Below, piece by piece: positions 59,001 through 64,000 of a stretch of 64,000 nt of DNA. The stretch's first letter is position 1. Each line of letters opens with the position of its first letter. Origin of the DNA: Symsagittifera roscoffensis (Eukaryota > Xenacoelomorpha > Acoela > Convolutidae). Location: NCBI RefSeq assembly GCF_963678635.1, contig NC_087066.1, forward strand, positions 35,715,152 to 35,779,151. Direction: 5' to 3'. A model generated the notes under the pieces. It saw only the letters and a list, made by a program, of their open reading frames with translations, made no database searches and was not told the DNA's origin. The position numbers and the translations under genes are program-made.

Positions 59001-60837
59001 AAGACCATTATAATATGCGGGTATTTTGGCTGTAGGTTTATATATTGGTAATTACATTTGAAAGATATTTTTTCATGGGATCAAAAATTCTGTTTAGATG
59101 TCTCGATTTGCGACGTAAAGAATATGATGAAAAAGCGTCAATTGAAAACGAATCCGAGTCTGGACACTTATATGGGAAGAGACTGCAAGAACCCTGACAA
59201 GGATGATGTAAATTATATCAACAAAAGATCAGTGCTGGGAAAACAGGCGTTTTTCGCGCAAATAGGTATGGTTGACTGGTCAGCTTAATATGTATTAGAT
59301 GTCATTGTCTTGTGACTTGAGCATATGTAGCTGAGAAATGATTCCTTCTCATTTATAGCTAAAAATCTCTATAGTCTCTCTGCTTGGCCTGTTTTTATGC
59401 TGAAGTGGAGTGTACTCTTTCTCTTTTTGCGTGGCAGTCTCTTCTTCGTAGTATAATTTTCCATGTATGTTTCAGCCGATGCGATGGTTGTTGTAACCCC
59501 TGACAGAGGCGAAGAGAAGAAACGGAATGCACTAGAGATGCTGGCGTACTCGGAACCAGCGAAGAAAGCAGCGAGCAAAAGACCTCGGGAGGACACCAGT
59601 AGTAGCAACAGTTATTCTCATCCTGCTCTGACTGCTGATCCAAGTGCCAAACGAGCGATGCGATCCATGCGAAAGACAGCCAATGACAACAGACAACTTG
59701 TGCTAGTAAGAAGAATTTTCAAGGATGTTGTTAAGACCATTTTAAAGGTTGTTTTGAGCAGTATGTTTGCTTTTATCGCTTATAGGTGAAAACTCTCTTT
59801 TTCAATGCTGCACTGGTGTTGTTCTCATTTCTAATTCTATAATCATATTATTAAATGCAATGTCTATTTTTGGCCAGTAACCTGAATAAAAGTGTTTGTT
59901 TTTAGGATTTTGGACAAAAGAACTTTGGTGCGCGCTGGTGCAAGTCATGTGGCTTCGTCTACACGCCCTCTCATCCAGACGACCTTAAGTTACACGAGAA
60001 ATACCACAACAAGAAAACAAAGCTGCTCAAATACACCGTAGTTACATTAAGCATTACTTCATAAACAATAATTGATGATAAATTGAAGCTGATAACGAAA
60101 GTTAAGATACTAAATCTGAAAAAATAGAGCAACCAAATGCAGTGCAGCCAAACGCCAACTGCAAGTTTTTTTATTCAGTTTGGGAGTGAATAAGTCAATT
60201 TTTGCGCAAATTTCTAGTGCATTGTTCGACTTGTTTAGCTGAAAGGAAATGAGCGAGTGGTTGGTAGCTTCGAAGATGGTTGTATCATCCAAGTGGCCTA
60301 TGAGAACACACAGAATGTGCATGGGGTCTCCTGTCTGAGCAGTGAGCCTGTGAGTCATCTGGAGAGAGTGGTGGGTGAGCTGAGAGAAAGAGTAGACGCT
60401 GAACTGGGCTTTGTGGAGGATTCACAAGACAGGCTTGAACCCCTAGTAAGTTCACTCGTAATATTAAACAGAGTCATAAATAAAACATCGGGTAGACACG
60501 ACGATTTTTCAGAATCTCGCGTTGGTTTTCTCTTCCCAACGGTATTAAGAAAAATCATCTTTTCGTATAATCATCAAAATAAATCGAGTGTAAACATTTC
60601 TTGAGAACACAAATATCGTGCATGCCTTGAAAAGAGTCGTTTTAAACCATTTTTGGCATCGGTCGGAAAATATAAATTTGATTCGTAATAGATCTTTTAT
60701 TTGGTTAGCAAAATTCTTCGTTCATAAGAAAGGAACAAAGTTTTTTTGAAATTAAGATGTTGCGTGTTTAGATTCTGGTCTTTGTATCAACCAATGGAAA
60801 CCTTGTGGGCTACTTACTTGGAGAGAAGATCGAATGG
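49063..60837 (+). CDS. ESCO-like: ESCO/Eco1-type cohesin acetyltransferase (C-terminal part not found)
   Basis: Nuclear enzyme that acetylates the SMC3 subunit of cohesin to establish sister-chromatid cohesion. Exons 49063-50038, 59476-59705, 59906-60037, 60239-60445 and 60772-60837 join in phase to 537 codons. Exon 3 has the family's C2H2 finger (FGARWCKSCGFVYTPSH...HEKYH). Exon 4 has GNERVVGSFEDGCIIQVAYE and the AELGFV segment. Exon 5 has ILVFVSTNGNLVGYLLGERI, the first strands of the acetyltransferase fold. The rest of the domain (the R-R-x-G-I-A acetyl-CoA loop and the DPTPxG end) is not visible in the window. The 50038-59476 intron is 9.4 kb and full of repeats. Exon 1 is assigned by phase and its basic, Ser-rich composition. 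An AG at 49089-49090 with a strong pyrimidine tract offers an alternative start of this exon at 49091, with the true ATG further upstream. Confidence 0.8.
50400..52160 (-). pseudogene. Second non-LTR element with RT and restriction-like endonuclease, in the ESCO intron
   Basis: Reading down from 52160: DAVLLIDAENAFNSLNRKLA, EGTTQGDPLAMAMYGLAIIP and QKWYADDGNAVGKLSNLRSV (RT palm with YADD; open frame 51962-51330), SLPLKMGGLNINLPS, then about 51170-50800 ASNWLNALPLIRYNF, KSEFRDGIYLRCGWEP, LTHALHYAKGGYTHIRHNEIRDT, VEIEPKLQPLQGESF, DEARLDIKANGL, and 50770-50404 AFFDVKIFNPHAKTSRKLHK ... ISFALLRSSILCIRGCRSLR. The H-C-like and D...D-x-K motifs fit a PD-(D/E)XK nuclease. It belongs to a different family from the 41700 element but shares its domain order. 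Several frames, 5' truncated; inactive. Confidence 0.72.
52161..52800. other. ESCO intron, no feature
   Basis: AT-rich; no element or coding signal recognised. Confidence 0.35.
52805..53010 (+). repeat. SINE-like repeat with tRNA-like head
   Basis: Head 52810-52885 has ATGTGGCGAACAGCTTACGT (A-box-like) and ATGGTTCGAATCCCGCCAGG (a strong B box and T-arm). A body follows with CCTGTTTTTTGT, a TTGTCGGACTTTG word and ATCGGCTTAGTTTCCGCA. The same body words follow the next tRNA-like head, which is what a tRNA-derived SINE family would show. Confidence 0.55.
53150..53360 (+). repeat. SINE-like repeat, second copy
   Basis: Head GATGCAGTGGTAACACTCAT ... AATTCGATTCCAGACGAGAC, then CCCGTTTTTGTTG and GTCGGCTTAGGTCCCGCAAA. 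Shares the body order of the 52805 copy with many differences. Confidence 0.45.
53361..57040. other. ESCO intron, unassigned
   Basis: No gene recognised. A GC-richer patch at 54775-55080 contrasts with its surroundings but yields no convincing protein on either strand. A 40-base word (GCAAATGATGCAAAGCTCCG...CTTCTGTGT, 53487) recurs at 58630. TGTTACGCTGACATA-type words repeat around 56385-56540. Confidence 0.4.
57043..57740 (+). repeat. Direct repeats of ~200 bp in the ESCO intron
   Basis: 57043-57240 and 57535-57735 are direct copies (ACATTG.TCTAGACATTGTAG ... ATTTCGGCCATGCTAGTTG ... GCAAGATCTGCGAAGCTC). 57245-57490 carries TCGCGATTCGAATACCAGTA (B-box-like) and recurs at 58795-59045. The arrangement is a mosaic of copies of one or two SINE-like families. 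Confidence 0.65.
58795..59050 (+). repeat. Second copy of the 57245-57490 repeat
   Basis: AATCAGTGAGCCCCTTCAGA, TCGCGATTCGAATACCAGTA, GTGTTGAGAAAAGCTGGTCT and TATAATATGCGGGTATTTTG follow the same order as at 57245, at about 90% identity by eye. Confidence 0.7.
59476..59705 (+). CDS. ESCO-like: ESCO-like exon 2: basic linker
   Basis: Acceptor TGTATGTTTCAG. Encodes ADAMVVVTPDRGEEKKRNAL, then SEPAKKAASKRPREDTSSS and MRSMRKTANDNRQLVL, leading directly into the zinc-finger exon. Phase 1 in, phase 0 out, donor GTAAGA. KKAASKRPRE could be a nuclear localisation signal. Confidence 0.75.
59906..60037 (+). CDS. ESCO-like: ESCO-like exon 3: C2H2 zinc finger
   Basis: Forty-four codons: DFGQKNFGARWCKSCGFVYT then PSHPDDLKLHEKYHNKKTKL. 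The order C-x2-C ... H-x3-H and the flanks 'GQK.FG...CKSCG..Y....P.D...H...H' are diagnostic of Eco1/ESCO proteins. Confidence 0.92.
60239..60445 (+). CDS. ESCO-like: ESCO-like exon 4: zinc finger to acetyltransferase linker
   Basis: Sixty-nine codons, LKGNERVVGSFEDGCIIQVA ... ERVVGELRERVDAELGFVED. This corresponds to the 'W..ERVV..F.DG.I' and 'VD.ELGF' segments of ESCO proteins. Acceptor TTGTTTAG, donor GTAAGT, phase 0 at both ends. Confidence 0.88.
60772..60837 (+). CDS. ESCO-like: ESCO-like exon 5: start of acetyltransferase fold
   Basis: Twenty-two codons, ILVFVSTNGNLVGYLLGERI then EW, matching the 'LFIS..KRVVGCLIAE.I' strands of ESCO1/2. Acceptor TGTTTAG, donor GTTAAT (weak). Last recognisable ESCO exon in the window. 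Confidence 0.75.
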
Positions 60838-61055
60838 GTTAATATCTTTATTCTGGATTTATCAATTGTTCTTGTGATATTTAAGTTAATCTAGCCTGTT
60901 CCTTGTACATTTTAAGTGTTCAGCAGATCATACAAACATTTTTTTTGTAAAATTATAATTTGCTTTTGTTCCGATTGAAGAATTCATATGAAAGGTGAAG
61001 ATTGAGTCTATTTTAAATATTCTTTGTGCACTAATACAATAGTTGAATGAGAGCA
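60838..61055. other. Between the last ESCO exon and the tetraspanin stop
   Basis: AT-rich. It holds the donor of ESCO exon 5 and, on the other strand, the tetraspanin 3' UTR. No acetyl-CoA-loop exon seen. Confidence 0.5.
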
Positions 61056-61632
61056 CTAAATGTAATCCTCGTCGTCCTCGTCGTAACTCTTGTTGTACAA
61101 GATGAAGAGAGCGAGAGTGGGGGCACAGAAGGCCAAGTGGACGAATGAGAACACGAAGGACACTATAAAGACATATCGCACCTGGTCATCATACCAATGC
61201 AGGAATCTGGGCTCGCAGCCAGCTTTGAAGAAGTGCTTATTTGTATCTTCCTCATTGTACTTCATCAGACATGATTGGCCCGTCTTGGAAGGCGGTGCAG
61301 TAATTGGGGCTATCGTTACCATAAGGGGTGGCAGATTTGTGTTGAGCTGAGAGGCATTGAAGGGCAGCGAGGATCCTCCTCTTGGCATGAGAAGAGGTTT
61401 CAGAGTAGAGGTAGTAGCAATGATAGAGACTGACCTTCTGGACGTTCTTCGATGTCTGGATCCACCGAAGAGTGTTTGCATCTCTTCCTTATATAAATCG
61501 ACCAGCTGTTCGAATTTGGAGTGGGTCATGTCGTCTTCCTTGAATAGATCGGAGCAACAGGAGAGGGGGAACATCTGACTGTCTTCTTTTTTGCTCTTCG
61601 TGAATACTTTGTTGTTGTCTCGCCACTCCTTC
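61056..61632 (-). CDS. Tetraspanin last exon: PLSCC motif, long loop, TM4
   Basis: Acceptor TTATTTAG then GAAGGAGTGG. Encodes 191 residues to a stop at 61056. Loop features: FPLSCC, an acidic segment, a basic patch RHRRTSRR, an S/T/P-rich stretch with an N-glycosylation sequon (NAS), C in GQSCL and GC before TM4. The cytosolic tail is short and acidic. Confidence 0.85.
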
Positions 61633-63291
61633 CTAAATAACGATTCACTAGTTTACCTTTGTGTCACGGCAACAAAAGACAACTTGCAAAAAAGACAATT
61701 TGCAAAATTTAAAAAAAAAAGACAACTCGCCAAAAGAGACAACTCGTATAAAACTCGGAAGAAACTTAAATTCTTCCTTAGTCAAGATGTGAAACAAAAA
61801 GCGGTAAAACATCAAAGCCTTTGAGGCGTCAAAATTTCTTGGGTTCATGTCTTAGGGCCGGGAATTCTAAGAATTGGTTCTGCTCAATCCACTATCAAAA
61901 TTCATTCAGCAAATAAGGAAGGGGCAAAGTTTAACCAAAAATCGCCTGATTCGTTTCAAATCCGGATAAAATCCCTAAGTCTATAAATGTCCTAAATATG
62001 AACAATTGCAACAAAAGATGTCAGAAACTATCAAAACAATGATCTAGTTTCGCAGCTGGAAGCTTCTTCATTTAACTTTGATCAAAAAAAGTTAACGCTC
62101 AAAGGCTTTTTGTTTCACATTTTGAGCAAGGAAAAATTTCTTCCGAGTTTCATACGAGTTGTCTCTTTTTGCGAGTTGTCTTTTGTTCGGATTTTGCTAA
62201 TTGTCTTTTTTTGGCAATTGTCGAGGTATAGTTCCGAATCGCAATTATGTAATTAATTGATAAAAGCGAAAATGGTTATGATAAGAATACGGAAGCTTTA
62301 AATTAGAGTTAGTCTTGTAATCTTCTTATTCAGATGAGACGATTGGGCTCTTTTTCACTCCCAAGCCAAGCGCCCATATTTGAATTACAAATTTGATCAA
62401 GATTGCTTGTATCAGGGCGATGCCCTGAATGTTACGACTGCCTTTTAAGGTCTATGGAGCAGTAATAACATGAAAAAATTAAATGTATTAAGGTAAAAAG
62501 AATTTTTTAAATTAGAGATTTTTTGTTATATCATCTCCCGGCATGCCATGTAAATTACAAAGTGACAGAATTCGCTCCTAATAATAAATATATTGTGGCA
62601 AATGAGCTCCCTTCAACCAATTTGGAACGATTTCTAAGACGGATTAAATCTCCGCTTACGCGTTAATAGCGCGAAGTATATCGCTCGTTAATTGTCCCAA
62701 ATTGGCCAAAATGGCAATCTTTAAACCCCCATAACTTTACGAAAAATGATCACAGGTAAAATATCTTCAAATTTAAGCTCAAAACAACAATACCTTCTGA
62801 ATGCTAAAAAATTCGGTCAAAAACGGCTAGTTAAAAAAGTCGAAATGTCTGAAGAAAAAAAAGCACCCGAGCACAAATATTCTGTTACTTTCGTTGCGAA
62901 AGACGGAACAAAAATTATTTTAACTTTGTCATAATGCTATGACATTTTGCGTGGTAAACTAACATACTATTATGAACTGCTTTATACTGCATACTTTACA
63001 TAGTAACCTCACGCACTTAGCCATAAAAACACGTAAAACAAGCTATCAAAATAAGAAAATTTGAAATGTGGGGATTGTGGAAAAGAGGCATGGAATGTGT
63101 GCAGTGCCTGTTTTGCATTCCGCAGCACTGGAACTTGATCTGCATGGTGGCCCAGAGCATGTGTTCTCCATTCTCCGTCTCGTTGGGACTCTCCGAGAAG
63201 TCATCCACACTCTGCTGCTGGTGGGACACCAGTGCTAACTCCAGTCTATGCGTAGGGTACACTGCCCCGATCAGTCCAAACTCACACATGC
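61056..63291 (-). CDS. Tetraspanin, last two exons
   Basis: Four-pass membrane scaffold protein. Exon 63291-63108 encodes CEFGLIGAVYPTHRLELALV ... MLWATMQIKFQCCGMQN, with the diagnostic CCG motif of the large extracellular loop. Exon 61632-61056 starts KEWRDNNKVFTKSKKEDSQM, then FPLSCC (the P-x-S-C-C motif), a ~100-residue S/T/P-rich insert, GQSCLMKY, AGCEPRFLHWYDDQV and the fourth transmembrane helix YVFIVSFVFSFVHLAFCAPT, ending DEDDEDYI. The two exons join in phase as CCGMQNR-KEW only if the intron begins with GC (63107-63106). The N-terminal exons (TM1-TM3) lie beyond the window. The loop between SCC and GC is much longer than usual. Family call is secure; the member is not identifiable. 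Confidence 0.85.
61670..62225. repeat. Inverted-repeat element in the tetraspanin intron
   Basis: The left end 61670-61825 (AAAAGACAACTTGCAAAAAAG ... AGACAACTCGTATAAAACTCGG ... GTGAAACAAAAAGC ... AAAGCCTTTGAG) is matched in inverted order by 62095-62225 (CTCAAAGGCTTTTTGTTTCACA ... CGAGTTTCATACGAGTTGTC ... TTGCTAATTGTC). Each arm also repeats AGACAACTCGCAAAA internally. About 555 bp in all, with no ORF: MITE-like. Confidence 0.7.
62398..62912 (+). repeat. Dispersed ~520-bp repeat, copy D, in the tetraspanin intron
   Basis: Starts AAGATTGCTTGTATCAGGGC, keeps GGAGCAGTAATAACATG, the AGCGCGAAGTATATCGCTCG palindrome and CCCCCATAACTTTACGAAAAATG, and ends TTACTTTCGTTGCGAAAGACGGAAC. It sits on the plus strand in the intron between the two tetraspanin exons. 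The open frame at 62746-62934 is part of the repeat, not a gene. Confidence 0.85.
63108..63291 (-). CDS. Tetraspanin exon with the CCG motif
   Basis: Acceptor CTTTGCAG then GCATGTGTGAG, entering in phase 1. Ends ATGCAAAACAG followed by GCACTG. Using this GC donor gives CCGMQNR-KEWRDNN across the junction, matching the 'CCG......W' spacing of tetraspanins. No GT donor occurs in a suitable place before the frame runs into AT-rich intron sequence. Confidence 0.8.
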
Positions 63292-63391
63292 CTGCAAAGC
63301 GGGAGCTACACTTAGTGTGTTGTTTGCTGAGCTTAAGGTGGAATTATTTAAATACTAATTTTCTAGTATTTATTTTGCAATAACTGGTGAA

Positions 63392-64000
63392 ACAAAACAT
63401 GAGGCTCTTTTTCCTTCTTCCCCCACCGGGCATTAGTATCAATTTTATGGTGCACCGAGTGGTGGCTCTTTTCCACTTTCGCCCAATTTTTCAAATTTTT
63501 GATTTTTTTTTCAGTGGTCTTACGTGTTATTATGGCTATGTGTGCTGTTACGATGTAAGGTATGAAGAACACAAATGTGTTCACATTTGTAGGTTTGTTC
63601 GCCATGCAAAATTTCATTACATTATGACAACGTAAAGTTACTTTTTCAAAATTATTGAAATTCAAATGTTGGGAGGGGGTAGAAAAGAGGGCTCCTTTTC
63701 CTTTCCCCCCCCCCCCCACCTCACATAAGCGTCAATTTTATGGTGTAACGAGGGGTTTTACAAGGTTAATTATGAAGACCAAAAATGTTTGTCATTGCCT
63801 AATTAGTTCGCATGCCAATTTTTGTAACATTCGGATAAAGTGAACAAAACTTCACTAGTAAAATTTTGCAGGTGGGCGTGGGCGGGGGGAAAGGAAAAAG
63901 AGCCCGAAAGGTTAAGTATAATGACCAAATACGCTTGACATGGCCTAATTAGTCCATATGCCACATTAGCTCTTTTTCTACCCCCCCCCCCCCCCCCTCA
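63392..64000. repeat. Repeat units with C-tracts and AGAGGGCTC words
   Basis: Three related units start near 63392, 63680 and 63870: GGCTC.TTTTCC followed by a C-tract, then TCAATTTTATGGTG.A.CGAG, GGTTTTACAAGG-like and TTAGTTCGCATGCCA.TTT words. C-tracts reach 14 bases and may include sequencing slippage. Similar GAAAAAGAGCCCG words occur at the left edge of the window (about 1-60 and 390-415). Upstream intron of the tetraspanin gene. Confidence 0.5.

Noticed and set aside
62746-62934. Short plus-strand frame MITGKISSNLSSKQQYLLNA...
   Set aside because: It lies mostly in the 3' half of repeat copy D, and the equivalent frame is not kept open in copies A-C.
63066-63383. 105-codon plus-strand frame
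   Set aside because: It is antisense to the tetraspanin CCG exon, whose motifs and splice sites are better supported.

Overview
The window is AT-rich, intron-containing nuclear DNA from an animal, almost certainly an invertebrate. It holds fragments of four conserved metazoan genes: a multi-EF-hand protein resembling EFCAB6, a Na+/Ca2+ exchanger of the SLC8 family, an Eco1/ESCO-type cohesin acetyltransferase, and a tetraspanin. They have short exons and clear splice sites. Between and inside them lie decayed retroelements of animal types: Penelope-like, CR1-like, and non-LTR elements with a restriction-like endonuclease. I cannot name the species or phylum from sequence alone. All gene models are hand-read from reading frame, splice signals and phase, without alignment.

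Layout. 1-430: a foldback repeat in an intron. 627-6820 (+): the 3' part of the EF-hand gene, with a 200-base assembly gap at 1782-1981. 6821-13738: intergenic, with two tandem copies of a dispersed ~520-bp repeat and a 22-bp minisatellite. 13739-19085 (-): a complete SLC8 exchanger coding sequence in six exons that join in phase to 928 codons. 19086-34550: a gene-poor stretch with foldback elements, another copy of the ~520-bp repeat and a GC-rich 29-bp tandem array. 34560-41300: tandem, decayed Penelope-like elements with reverse transcriptase, GIY-YIG and hammerhead-like signals. 41700-44071: a broken non-LTR element with reverse transcriptase and a restriction-like endonuclease. 44416-48700: a CR1-like LINE with an SGNH-esterase ORF1 and a 2A-type peptide near the ORF2 start. 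49063-60837 (+): an ESCO-like gene whose 9.4-kb intron holds a second endonuclease-type non-LTR element on the minus strand and SINE-like repeats. 61056-63291 (-): the last two exons of a tetraspanin, joined through a probable GC-AG intron. 63390-64000: C-tract-bearing repeat units.

The four host genes show no operon-like or pathway link. The EF-hand and SLC8 genes converge, and so do the ESCO and tetraspanin genes. The ESCO gene has its zinc finger and the start of its acetyltransferase domain here, but I could not find the rest of the domain before the window ends. The best candidates for something undescribed are the ~520-bp dispersed repeat with conserved palindromes, the nested foldback elements, and the interleaving of the ESCO and tetraspanin genes.
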